From: Porphyromonadaceae bacterium UBA7176
GTDB taxonomy: Bacteria; Bacteroidota; Bacteroidia; Bacteroidales; Muribaculaceae
Assembly: GCA_002491245.1 (NCBI GenBank)
Contig: DKVO01000035.1
Span: 1 to 64,000 of the forward strand
Length of the DNA stretch: 64,000 nucleotides
Reading direction: 5' to 3'
The translations under genes were made by a program, and so were the position numbers. Positions 17,863 to 26,644 of the stretch are shown one piece after another; within the stretch, counting starts at the first letter, position 1, and each line of letters opens with the position of its first letter. A model generated the notes under the pieces. The model was not told the origin of the DNA and searched no databases. It was given only the letters and a program-made list of their open reading frames with translations.

Positions 17863-20800
17863 TTATTTTGTCTTTTCCATAAGATGGCGGACGGCGGTCT
17901 CGAGCTGGGTGTCGATACCTCGCTCTATGTCGGCCGGAGTGTTGTAGATGATGATGTCGGGAGTGAGCTGGTGGTTTTCGAGCACTGTGCCGTCGTTGGC
18001 TACGCTCGTCACTTGAGGTATGCCGAAAATCAAAGTCGGGTCAATCTGAGTCTCCCACCATACAGCAGTCATTGTGCCTGGTACGGGTGAGCCTATTACG
18101 TCGCCAATTCCGAGAGTCTGGTAGGCGAACGGCGATCCGTGAGCGTCGCTGTAGTTGCTTTCGTTGACAAGCATCGCCGACGGTTTGGTCCATTGTGCGA
18201 AAGGTTCGATACCAATTTTTTTGCCTCGCGGACGGTAGGTTACATATTGGTGGCCTCCGAGGAGTATGGCGAGGTCGTTGTGAAGCCAACCACCTCCATT
18301 GTGACGGGTGTCGACCACTATTGCATCGCAATTGCGGTATTTGCCGAGAATGCGGTCGTAGGCGGTCTGATAGCTGTCGCCATCCATGCCGCGGACGTGT
18401 ACGTAGCCTATGCGTCCACCCGAGATGCTGTCGGCAATCTTTTCGTTCCGCTCGACCCAACGCTGGTAGGCGAGTTCAGACTGGGTGCCGGCTCCGATGG
18501 CTTTGACGGTGCGGTCTACGGTCGATCCGTCGGCTTTCTTCACTTCGAGGCGCACTTTTTTACCTGCCTTACCTTCGAGCAAGGGGTAATAGTCGGTGTC
18601 GGGGAGAATGCGTTGGCCGTCGATGGCGAGGATGATGTCGCCCGGCTGCAGGCCTGCGCTCTTGCCCGAGAGCGGTCCGCGAGGGAATATTTCGGCAATC
18701 TTGAGGCCTTCTCCGGTATAGTCTTCATCGAAATAAGCACCGAGCGATGCTGTCGACAGCGATGGACCGTAGCCGTAGTAGCGGCCGCCGGTGTGCGAGG
18801 CGTTAAGTTCTCCAAGTATTTCGCTGAGGAGAGTGGCGAAATCGCGGTTGTTGTTGATGTAGGGGAGGAACTGGCGGTAGTGGTCTACATAATATTTCCA
18901 GTCTACACCGTGGAGTTTCTCGTCGTAGAACTTGTCTTCGACTTGTTTTGCCATGTGGTCGAAGATGTAGGCCCGTTCGAGCGATGGGCGTCGGTCGTAG
19001 GCCGCTTCGAAATCGATGTTCTTGATGTCGGAGTTGGCAAGGGTTATTTTTTTGATGCCGCCGGCGAGAGTGAACAGGGTCTCTCCTTTTTTGTCGGGAA
19101 TGAGGGGGCCTGCTACACCTCCGAGAAGCACACGTGTCTCGCCTTTCTTGAGGTCTTTGACCACGATGTCGTAGCTGCCGGTAGTGGCACCTGCCACGTA
19201 ATAGAGTTTGTCGCCTTTGGGCGAAAGGAAGAAGTCGCCCATGCTTGCAGAGCGGTCGGTGAGACGGCGAGTGCGGTAGCGACGGTTGGCGAGGTCGAAT
19301 TCTGTCGCTTTCTTCTCCTCCTTGGCGTCTTTTTTGTCGTTCTTATCCTTCTTTCCTTTCTTGTCTTTTTTCTTGTCCTTGTCGTCGCCGCTTTCTTTGT
19401 CTTTGTTGTCCTGCTCGGCTTTTTCGGCCAAAGCGGCTTCTTCTTCAGTGTAGTTGAATTTTTCCCATGCTTCGGGGTCAAGCGCCATGATTACGACATC
19501 CTGTTGTGCACCCCACGATCCTTGCGACTTCATGCCGTATTTAGAAGTGGAGTAGGCGAGAGCCTTGCCGTCGAGCACCCATTTTGGGTTGCCGGCGGAG
19601 TGTCCGCTCTCTGTGAGGTTGATGTACTCGCTGCCATCGGCTTTGACAAGGGCAATGTCGATATTGTGCCATCCGGTGTCGCCGATGGTGCTGACGAGGA
19701 GCCATTGGCTGTCGGGGTTCCACTCGAAAGGTATGTCGCCGTCGGTGTACGAATAATTGTATTTGCCGTCGAGGGCGGTGGTCACTTCCTTGGATTCTAC
19801 GTCGATGACTTTGAGGGTGGTGCGGTCTTCGAGGAAAGCCACTTTTTTGCCATCGGGCGAGAACAGCGGCTGCATGGCCGATGTCGCACATTTGTAGAGG
19901 GGTTCGATGACGATGTCGTAAGCGTAGGCAAATTCTTTCTCTTTATCGTCCTTTATTTTGGCGATGAAAAGCTGCCATACACCATCGACGTCGCTGTCGA
20001 ATACTATACTGCGTCCGTCAGGAGCAAATGATGCTGTGCGTTCCTGAGCCGGGGTGTCGGTGATGCGTTTGGTGGTCTTATAGTCGGTCGATGTCACATA
20101 GAGGTCGCCGCGGATTATGAAGGCCACTTCTTTACCTTCGGGAGATACTGCGATCGACGATGCTCCGTAGTTGACATATTGCTTGACAAGGTCGCTGTCG
20201 TAGTCGTCGGTGTTGACAGTCACGGCGAGCTTGACGGGTTCGCTGCCAGGTACGAGGGTATAGAGATCTCCGTCCCACGAGAATGCCAGTGTACCGTTTC
20301 CAGATGCCGAAAGTGAGCGGACAGGATGTTGGGTGAACCGGGTGAGCTGACGGGCTGTGCCTCCTTTTACGGTTGATTCGTATACGTTGAGTGTCCCGTC
20401 GTTTTCGCTGACATAGTAGTATTTGTCTCCCGGGCCCCATACAGGCGATTGGTCTGCGCCGTTGAATGTTGTGAGCTGCTTGAATGCGCCGTTGTCGTAG
20501 AGCCACACGTCGGCCGTAACCGACGAACGCTCATGCTTGCGCAGGACGTCTTCGACGCCCTTGCGGTCTTGGTACAGGAGACGTCCGTCTTTATCAGCGT
20601 TGGCGCTGACCACGGGCAGTGAGAGATAGAGGTGCGGACGGGCGTTGTCGCGATTTATGTTGACCGAATATATCTGGGTCATGAACGGCGGACGCGAGGT
20701 GTTGCGCCCCACCAATTTCGACGCGTTGAAGAGCAGAGTGGAATCGTTGATGAATGTCAGCGGTTTCTCTCCGCCGCTGTCAGTAGTGATGCGTCTTGGT

Positions 20801-21108
20801 TTGCCTCCTTTGGCTGAGGTGATGAAGATGTCGTCGGAGCCTTCGCGATTGCTTACAAACACAATCTGTTTGCCGTCGGGCGTCCATACGGGTACTCCTT
20901 CATATGCACTGCTTGTAGTTATCTGTGTTGCGTCTCCACCTTTTGAAGGCACGGTAAATATGTCGCCTTTGTATGTGAAGGCTATTGTGGAGCCGTCGGG
21001 CGATATGGCGGCGTCGCGCAGCCACCTGGCGTTTTCAGAGGCTGAGGCTCCGGCGGCGGATGTCGCCAGGATAAGAGCCGGAAGCAGCCATAGGTATTGC
21101 TTTTTCAT
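17863..21108 (-). CDS. Tricorn-type S41 protease with beta-propeller repeats
   Basis: A 1081-residue secreted protease. After a signal peptide (residues 1-23) come two beta-propeller regions with PD40-like repeats (ISPDGSTIAF, WTPDGKQIVF, FAPDGRSIVF, FSPDGKKVAF). Then comes a very charged Lys/Asp/Glu linker (about 560-600), a C1-like helical domain, a PDZ domain (GLQPGDIILAIDGQ) and an S41 catalytic core with VVDTRHNGGG. The likely nucleophile is Ser987 in NESNYSDAHG. In the archaeal tricorn the propellers feed peptides to the active site. Here the signal peptide places it in the periplasm, probably for peptide breakdown. It is monocistronic, ended by a strong terminator. Confidence 0.9.
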   Translation of the reverse strand: MKKQYLWLLPALILATSAAGASASENARWLRDAAISPDGSTIAFTYKGDIFTVPSKGGDATQITTSSAYEGVPVWTPDGKQIVFVSNREGSDDIFITSAKGGKPRRITTDSGGEKPLTFINDSTLLFNASKLVGRNTSRPPFMTQIYSVNINRDNARPHLYLSLPVVSANADKDGRLLYQDRKGVEDVLRKHERSSVTADVWLYDNGAFKQLTTFNGADQSPVWGPGDKYYYVSENDGTLNVYESTVKGGTARQLTRFTQHPVRSLSASGNGTLAFSWDGDLYTLVPGSEPVKLAVTVNTDDYDSDLVKQYVNYGASSIAVSPEGKEVAFIIRGDLYVTSTDYKTTKRITDTPAQERTASFAPDGRSIVFDSDVDGVWQLFIAKIKDDKEKEFAYAYDIVIEPLYKCATSAMQPLFSPDGKKVAFLEDRTTLKVIDVESKEVTTALDGKYNYSYTDGDIPFEWNPDSQWLLVSTIGDTGWHNIDIALVKADGSEYINLTESGHSAGNPKWVLDGKALAYSTSKYGMKSQGSWGAQQDVVIMALDPEAWEKFNYTEEEAALAEKAEQDNKDKESGDDKDKKKDKKGKKDKNDKKDAKEEKKATEFDLANRRYRTRRLTDRSASMGDFFLSPKGDKLYYVAGATTGSYDIVVKDLKKGETRVLLGGVAGPLIPDKKGETLFTLAGGIKKITLANSDIKNIDFEAAYDRRPSLERAYIFDHMAKQVEDKFYDEKLHGVDWKYYVDHYRQFLPYINNNRDFATLLSEILGELNASHTGGRYYGYGPSLSTASLGAYFDEDYTGEGLKIAEIFPRGPLSGKSAGLQPGDIILAIDGQRILPDTDYYPLLEGKAGKKVRLEVKKADGSTVDRTVKAIGAGTQSELAYQRWVERNEKIADSISGGRIGYVHVRGMDGDSYQTAYDRILGKYRNCDAIVVDTRHNGGGWLHNDLAILLGGHQYVTYRPRGKKIGIEPFAQWTKPSAMLVNESNYSDAHGSPFAYQTLGIGDVIGSPVPGTMTAVWWETQIDPTLIFGIPQVTSVANDGTVLENHQLTPDIIIYNTPADIERGIDTQLETAVRHLMEKTK

Positions 21109-21190
21109 CGCTTATGTAATGAGATATTACGGATTGGAATGGGTTAATATGATATTAGACGCAAAAAAATGGCATTTGTTACACTTCCTG

Positions 21191-22201
21191 CTATAAATCT
21201 ATGAGTTCGTCGGCTCGGAAGTCTCGGGTAGCGGTTTTGCCTATTATTTCGTCCCATCGCATGGGGGATATACCTCCGCCGGGACGTTTGCAGGCGAGAT
21301 TTTCGGGCGTGAAAGTCTCGCCGCGGGCTATTTCCCGTGCTGCTACGATGCTTTTGCGTGCGATGTCGATGTTTGGCAGCTCGGCTTCGGCGGCTTCTTT
21401 CACGCCGTTGCCAAGAGCTGCTTCCGTACGGCGCACTGCCGCGACGAGTTCGGCGAGTTGTGCCGGCTCAAGGCTTGCGCGATGGTCAGGTCCGGGAAGA
21501 TTGCGGTCGAGGGTGAAATGTTTCTCGATAATCTGCGCTCCACGGGCGACGGCGGCTACCGCGATATCTGTCCCTACAGTGTGGTCGCTGTAGCCGACAC
21601 CGGCACAGCCTAAAGAGGCAAGTGCGTCCATAGCCCGGAGGTTGACCGACTCATATGGGGCCGGATATTGGGTGGTGCAGTGGAGCAACCATATGTCAGA
21701 TCGCGGCGTGCCGGCTTTTTCGAGGATATTGACGGCAGTGTCGACTTCAGCGAGCGTAGCCATGCCGGTCGACATTATTATCTTGCCTCCCAAAGCTCCT
21801 ATCTTGCGCAGATAGGGGAGGTTTGTTATTTCTCCTGAGGGTATCTTCCAGTAGTCCATTCCTATTTCTGCGAGGCAATCGACCGACACAAGGTCGAAAG
21901 GAGTGCTCATGAAGCCAATACCTTCTTTGTAGCAGAGTTCGGCAAGACCTTTGTATGCATCAAGCGGCAGATGTATGGACCGGCACATTTCGAGTTGGCT
22001 TTGCTCTGTACCTGTCGTTTCTTTCTGATATTCGGCTTTTGGTGCGTAGGTCGATATGACGAGTTCGGGTACGGCAGTCTGGAATTTCACGTAGTCGGCT
22101 CCGGCGGCTCGTGCTTCATGTACCATGCGTCGAGCCATGTCGATGTCGCCATTGTGGTTTACGCCGGCCTCGGCTATGATTATCACTTTGTCGTTGTTCA
22201 T
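21191..22201 (-). CDS. neuB: NeuB-family nonulosonic acid synthase
   Basis: A 336-residue enzyme that condenses phosphoenolpyruvate with an N-acyl-aminosugar to make a nine-carbon acidic sugar (sialic, legionaminic or related acid). Motifs of the TIM barrel are present: AEAGVNHNGD, YVKFQ, KIPSGEITN, VGYSDHT and EKHFTLDRNLPGPDH. A C-terminal SAF (antifreeze-like) domain ends with RPGGGISPMRW. It is the last of three genes that overlap by four bases each, after a LegB-like dehydratase and an ATP-grasp protein. That company favours a legionaminic-acid-type substrate (LegI) over true sialic acid, but the motifs alone do not decide it. No CMP-sugar synthetase of the NeuA/LegF type lies in the window. 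Confidence 0.87.
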   Translation of the reverse strand: MNNDKVIIIAEAGVNHNGDIDMARRMVHEARAAGADYVKFQTAVPELVISTYAPKAEYQKETTGTEQSQLEMCRSIHLPLDAYKGLAELCYKEGIGFMSTPFDLVSVDCLAEIGMDYWKIPSGEITNLPYLRKIGALGGKIIMSTGMATLAEVDTAVNILEKAGTPRSDIWLLHCTTQYPAPYESVNLRAMDALASLGCAGVGYSDHTVGTDIAVAAVARGAQIIEKHFTLDRNLPGPDHRASLEPAQLAELVAAVRRTEAALGNGVKEAAEAELPNIDIARKSIVAAREIARGETFTPENLACKRPGGGISPMRWDEIIGKTATRDFRADELIDL

Positions 22202-23178
22202 TTTTGGTCAGGATAAAATACTACATCGGCAAGATAACGAGCTGTTTCCACGCCTGGTGTGGCTTGTTGTGCTGCGAGTGGTGCTCCGATAGCGTCGTCG
22301 ATTATGAGCCCGGGGAGGTCTACACCGGCGTGTACCGATGCTACGGCGCCTCCGCCCAGGCGTGGGTTTACTTCCATTATCATGAGACGACCAGTGTCAA
22401 GGTCGCGTAGCAGCTGCACCGTGATGGCTCCGCGCAGGCCGGTTGCCACAATAGTATGCCGTACAAGTGCATCAACCTCGGCGTCGGCGAAAGTTTCGGT
22501 GCGGACAACTTCTCCGCCCGACACTTCTCCGCGCAGACGTGGGCTGACAGCGGCAATCTGGCCTGTTTCCATGCCTGCATAACAGTCGACAGTTATTTCT
22601 TCACGACGGTCGAAACGTTGTTGAATGAGGTATTTGTCAGCTCCACGGCCAATAATCTGGTAGAGGTCGCGCAGACTGTCGATTTTTTCTATGCCTTTCG
22701 AGGCCGATCCAAATCGCGGCTTTGCAATCAGGTGTCCGCAAGGAGCGCCTTGCCGCCATGTGGGAGGGATGGGGAGCTCGAGATGCTCGAAAAGTTCTGC
22801 GGCGGCAATCTTGTCGAACATGCGGTCGGTGACAGCGCGCTGACTCACCGGTACGAACACACTGCTTGTTTCCGACGATACAGCATAGTCGGCGGCAACA
22901 CCTACAGCTCTGTCGACAAATGGGACGATTATGTCGACACCGTGGCTGTCGACCACTGAGTCGATGTCGGCGAGCAGTCCGGGGTCGTTCCACCGCAGGC
23001 CTTCCACGATCTCACCCTCACACGCGAGAGCTGAGTTTGAGTCGAGTTCATATCCTATTATCCGGCATTCGAGTCCGCGTTTTTTTGCAGCGGCTTTAAA
23101 CATCTGCGCCATTGTGACGCGTTTTGCGCCACCGAGGAAGAGGAAGCTAACGCATCCGTTTTGTTTCAATGCACTCAT
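22198..23178 (-). CDS. ATP-grasp protein in a nonulosonic-acid gene trio
   Basis: A 326-residue ATP-grasp enzyme. It starts with a Rossmann-like N-terminal part containing FLFLGGAKRVTMAQMFKAA, followed by the ATP-binding lobes (HLIAKPRFGSASKGI; KYLIQQRFDRREEITVDCYAG) and the metal-binding segment IMEVNPRLGGGAVASVHAG. It resembles the carbamoyl-phosphate-synthase-like ATP-grasp proteins found in polysaccharide loci. Such enzymes join a carboxylate to an amine or similar group, so one could acylate an aminosugar, add an amino acid to it or carbamoylate it. It overlaps its neighbours by four bases on both sides (ATGA), so its action is probably tied to theirs. The substrate is unknown. Confidence 0.8.
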   Translation of the reverse strand: MSALKQNGCVSFLFLGGAKRVTMAQMFKAAAKKRGLECRIIGYELDSNSALACEGEIVEGLRWNDPGLLADIDSVVDSHGVDIIVPFVDRAVGVAADYAVSSETSSVFVPVSQRAVTDRMFDKIAAAELFEHLELPIPPTWRQGAPCGHLIAKPRFGSASKGIEKIDSLRDLYQIIGRGADKYLIQQRFDRREEITVDCYAGMETGQIAAVSPRLRGEVSGGEVVRTETFADAEVDALVRHTIVATGLRGAITVQLLRDLDTGRLMIMEVNPRLGGGAVASVHAGVDLPGLIIDDAIGAPLAAQQATPGVETARYLADVVFYPDQK

Positions 23179-24164
23179 CGGTTGTATATGTCTGTTTTGT
23201 ATTTTGCAAGGTTTTCGGGTTTGACGAACCAGTCGATTGTCCGGCGCAGACCATCTTCGAGTGAGTGGCGCGGACGCCAGTCGGTGAGGGTGGTTATGAG
23301 GGTGTTGTCGCCCAGCAACCTGTTTACCTCGCTCTTGGCCGGGCGCAGGCGTTGGCTGTCGGTGACTTCTTCGACTTCTCGACCCATGAGACGGACTATT
23401 GTTTCGAGAGTCTGTGCCATGCTCACCTCACGGCCTGTGGCTATATTAATATCGCGTCCCTCGATGCCCGGTGTCTCTCCAAGGGCGATGAAACCGGCAG
23501 CGGTATCAGCCACGAAGTTAAAGTCGCGTGTGGGTGTTAGGTCGCCGAGTCGTATCTTGTCGCGACCGGCGGCAATCTGAGTGATAATCGTCGGTATTAT
23601 GGCGCGTGCGCTCTGTCGCGGACCGTAGGTGTTGAATGGCCGAGCTGTCACTACCGGCAGGTCGAAGGCGTTGTAGAAGCTATGAGCAATAGCGTCGGCT
23701 CCAATTTTTGTGGCTGAGTATGGCGACTGTGGCTGACGGGGATGTTTCTCGTCGATAGGAACATACTGAGCAGTACCGTATACTTCGCTTGTCGATGTCA
23801 CGACAATGCGGTTGCAGGCCGCGTCGCGTGCTGCCTGGCACATGTTGAGTGTACCCTTGATATTGGTGTCGACATAGCTGTCGGGGGCAGAGTAGCTGTA
23901 TGGGATGGCTATCAGGGCTGCGAGGTGGTATACGGTATCTATGCCACGACATAGCTCACGGCAGAAATCGGGGTCGCGCACGTCGCCGCATACTATCTCG
24001 AGGCCTGAGCGAGGTGTTATCTCCTCGAGCCATCCCCAGTTGTTGAAACTGTTGTATTGGGCAAGGGCTCTCACTGAGTAGCCTTTGTCGAGTAGAGCTT
24101 CAGTCAGGTGCGACCCGATAAACCCGTCGGCACCTGTTACAAGCACTTTTTTATCTGTAGTCAT
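23175..24164 (-). CDS. NAD-dependent sugar-nucleotide epimerase/dehydratase, LegB-like
   Basis: A 329-residue extended short-chain dehydrogenase. The nucleotide-binding GADGFIG lies at residues 11-17, the Ser in VTSTSEVYG around 124, and the catalytic Tyr149-x3-Lys153 in SPYSATK. The stretch YNSFNNWGWL and HLAALIAIPYSY strongly recall the LegB group, which makes the 4-keto-6-deoxy sugar nucleotide at the start of legionaminic acid synthesis. It leads the trio, with a -7 promoter element just upstream and a four-base overlap with the ATP-grasp gene. A different 4,6-dehydratase or 4-epimerase role is possible. No aminotransferase (LegC) or acetyltransferase (LegH) gene is adjacent. Confidence 0.85.
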   Translation of the reverse strand: MTTDKKVLVTGADGFIGSHLTEALLDKGYSVRALAQYNSFNNWGWLEEITPRSGLEIVCGDVRDPDFCRELCRGIDTVYHLAALIAIPYSYSAPDSYVDTNIKGTLNMCQAARDAACNRIVVTSTSEVYGTAQYVPIDEKHPRQPQSPYSATKIGADAIAHSFYNAFDLPVVTARPFNTYGPRQSARAIIPTIITQIAAGRDKIRLGDLTPTRDFNFVADTAAGFIALGETPGIEGRDINIATGREVSMAQTLETIVRLMGREVEEVTDSQRLRPAKSEVNRLLGDNTLITTLTDWRPRHSLEDGLRRTIDWFVKPENLAKYKTDIYNR

Positions 24165-24195
24165 CGATTATATGCGTTTAGTTCAATCTGATATG

Positions 24196-24203
24196 CAAAG
24201 GTA
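24196..24203 (-). promoter_or_regulatory. Probable -7 element of the LegB-like trio
   Basis: TACCTTTG on the minus strand, 31 bases upstream of the dehydratase ATG, inside the 77-base gap after murF-alr. No clear -33 TTTG. It suggests that the trio can be transcribed apart from murF-alr. Confidence 0.5.
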
Positions 24204-24241
24204 CGAATAATTTATTTGTGCAGTATAGGATGTCTGTATTG

Positions 24242-26644
24242 TCACCTCTTGAGATAGGTGCGTTTGACACGGGGGCTGACTGAGGTGAGGATTTCGTAGG
24301 GGATGGTGTCGAGGGCTTGTGCGAGTATTTCGACGGGTTGAGACGGGCCGAAAACTTCTACAGAGTCGCCTACCTTTGGGTCGGGTGCCGCCGAGACGTC
24401 GATCATACATTGGTCCATGCAGATGTTGCCTACGGTGGGGCAGGGTGTTCCGTTTACGATAAACGACGCATTTCCGCAGCCGAGATGGCGGTTGATGCCG
24501 TCGGCGTAGCCTATTGGTATTGTGGCGATTATGCTGTCGCCTTGGGTGCGGCCTTTGCATCCGTAGCCTACAGGAGTGTCGTCGGGCCAATGTTTAATTG
24601 ATATGATGCGTGTGCGTAGCGCGGCTACAGGCTGTAGATGTGATGCTTCGGTAGTTTTATAAGGTGAAACACCATAGAGCCCTATGCCGAGGCGAGCCAT
24701 ATCGTAGTCTCCACTGTCGGCAAAACGCATCATGCCGGCGGTGTTGAGATAATGGCGTTTTATTTTATATCCGAGCAAGGTCTCAAGGCTGTCGGCAGCA
24801 CGGTTGAATGCAGTGATTTGGCCTAAGGTATATGAATCCATATCGAGGCAATCGGCTGTGGCAAGGTGTGTGAAAACAGAAGCGACCCGAAGTTGTGTCT
24901 GTTTTTTTATCTCTGCTGCGAGTTGCTGTATGTCTTGTTCGAGGAAGCCGACACGGTGCATGCCGGTATCGATTTTGATGTGTATCGGGTACGATTTCAC
25001 TCCGGTCATGGCTGCCTCATTACATAAAGTGGCCAGTTCGCCAAGAGAGAAAACGGCAGGTTCGAGACGATGGGTGAATAGCGATCGGTGGCGGTTGGTT
25101 ATCGGGTTTAGTACCATTACTGGCATCGATACTCCGGCGTCGCGCAGGGCTATTCCTTCGTCGACTACAGCTACAGCAAGATAAGCTGCACCTTGGTTTT
25201 GAAGCGCTTTGCCGATTTCTACAGCCCCCATTCCATATCCTGATGCTTTGACCATAGCGATGATCTCGGTGCCGGGTTTTACGAGCCGGCGGTAGTGGTT
25301 GTAATTGTGGATAAGAGCATCAAGGTCTACTTCGAGGGAGGTATCGTGGGCGGCACTTTCGAGGGCGTCGAGATACGGAATAACTGATTTCTCTCCGAAT
25401 ACGAGTATGTCGCTGTCGTGCCACGCCCGTCCTGCCTCGATGTCGGTGATAAGAGAATCTCCTGCATATGAAACTTTATCTGAGATTGGCAAAGTGAGCT
25501 TTGCGGAGAGTGCTTCCGTACCTGTAAATACTAAATTCGAAACTCCGAAATTACGGCATAGATCCAAGACTCGCGAATATGTGTGCGCCAGATTACTTTC
25601 AGTACCGTTTGCAATCATATCGCCGAGAATCAACACTTTTTTGCGAGAACTGTCGCAGTGGCGGCTGAAAAAGAGCAACGCGTCGGCAAGCGACCGTAAA
25701 TCGGGGGTGAAGAGGTCGCGGATGATATTGTTCCCGTTGCTTGCCGGAGCTATACGGCGTCGCATGTCTACGAGCGATAGTTGCTTTATGACCGAAATAT
25801 TGTCCTGCGATACTTCGAGGATAGTGCATACAGTGGCAGCGAGCGCATGAAAGATTGTCGGACCGAGGCTGCTGTTGATCGCTACTGGATAGAGTACGGC
25901 ATCGGGCAGTTCCTCAAGCTGCCTGCGGAGCTCTGGGTCGGTGTCGGCGTAGACTATAGTGGAGCACCGGCGCACGATGTCGACTTTTTCGCGCACTTTG
26001 TCGGCATGGCTCGGGAAAGCCTCGTCGTGTTCGGTTGTGAGAGGTGTTATTATGCCGATACGGTGAGAGCCGGAAAGGAGTGTCGATATTTTTTCGCCTT
26101 GGCCTGGCCCGTCGATAGCCACTTCGGTGAGCATATGGTCGGGGTGTTCGTCGGCGATGGTCATATCCCATATTGCCAAAGGTACGCCGATAGAACTGTT
26201 CCAACTGCGAGGGCTCCGTACTGCGTTGCTGTGCTTCAGCAAGGTCCGGAAAATAAGTTCCTTGGTTTTCGTCTTGCCGTGGCTTCCGGTTATGATGATA
26301 CCACCGGTGTAATTTTTGAGCCGGCTCATAGCCATGAGTCTCAATGCCTCTTCGGCAGAGTTTACGACGATAAAGGTAGCATCATAATTTCGTAGCTCAT
26401 CATCAAGATGTTCTACAATAAACACCCTTACTCCGGCTTTGTATAAGCCGGGTATGTAGCGGTGTCCGTCGTTGACACCTGTCTTTACGGCAGCAAAGGC
26501 CGTCGATGCAGGGTCGGTGACGGTTCGGCTGTCGGTTGTGAGGTATATTATGCGGTGTTCCCCGGCAGGGTCGGAGGTGGAGTGATGTACTTCGACCGGA
26601 TTTATGCCGAGGTTTGCAAGCTCTGATGCGGAGATAGATCTCAT
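24242..26644 (-). CDS. murF-alr: Bifunctional MurF ligase / alanine racemase
   Basis: An 800-residue fusion, characteristic of Bacteroidota. The N-terminal half (to about 435) is a Mur ligase that adds D-Ala-D-Ala to the UDP-MurNAc-tripeptide, with the ATP loop GSHGKTKTKE near 120-129. This loop is unusual in having Ser-His where most MurF have Thr-Asn. The C-terminal half is a PLP alanine racemase: EVDLDALIHNYNHYR, the PLP lysine in MVKASGYGMG (about 465), RLGIGLYGVSP, the GYADGINRHLG region and VGNICMDQCMIDV. The fusion lets one protein both supply D-Ala and use its dipeptide. The ATG overlaps the GSCFA stop by four bases. An ancestral split MurF role could have decayed given the altered loop, but the other MurF segments look intact. 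Confidence 0.92.
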   Translation of the reverse strand: MRSISASELANLGINPVEVHHSTSDPAGEHRIIYLTTDSRTVTDPASTAFAAVKTGVNDGHRYIPGLYKAGVRVFIVEHLDDELRNYDATFIVVNSAEEALRLMAMSRLKNYTGGIIITGSHGKTKTKELIFRTLLKHSNAVRSPRSWNSSIGVPLAIWDMTIADEHPDHMLTEVAIDGPGQGEKISTLLSGSHRIGIITPLTTEHDEAFPSHADKVREKVDIVRRCSTIVYADTDPELRRQLEELPDAVLYPVAINSSLGPTIFHALAATVCTILEVSQDNISVIKQLSLVDMRRRIAPASNGNNIIRDLFTPDLRSLADALLFFSRHCDSSRKKVLILGDMIANGTESNLAHTYSRVLDLCRNFGVSNLVFTGTEALSAKLTLPISDKVSYAGDSLITDIEAGRAWHDSDILVFGEKSVIPYLDALESAAHDTSLEVDLDALIHNYNHYRRLVKPGTEIIAMVKASGYGMGAVEIGKALQNQGAAYLAVAVVDEGIALRDAGVSMPVMVLNPITNRHRSLFTHRLEPAVFSLGELATLCNEAAMTGVKSYPIHIKIDTGMHRVGFLEQDIQQLAAEIKKQTQLRVASVFTHLATADCLDMDSYTLGQITAFNRAADSLETLLGYKIKRHYLNTAGMMRFADSGDYDMARLGIGLYGVSPYKTTEASHLQPVAALRTRIISIKHWPDDTPVGYGCKGRTQGDSIIATIPIGYADGINRHLGCGNASFIVNGTPCPTVGNICMDQCMIDVSAAPDPKVGDSVEVFGPSQPVEILAQALDTIPYEILTSVSPRVKRTYLKR

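Noticed and set aside
18139..20031. Long open frame of 630 codons on the plus strand
   Set aside because: It is antisense to the tricorn-type protease gene, has Val/Phe-rich low-complexity sequence typical of reverse frames of GC-biased genes, and shows no known domain.
21191..22201. Firm assignment to sialic acid synthesis
   Set aside because: NeuB-family motifs alone do not separate sialic, legionaminic and pseudaminic acid synthases, and no matching CMP-sugar synthetase or epimerase is seen.
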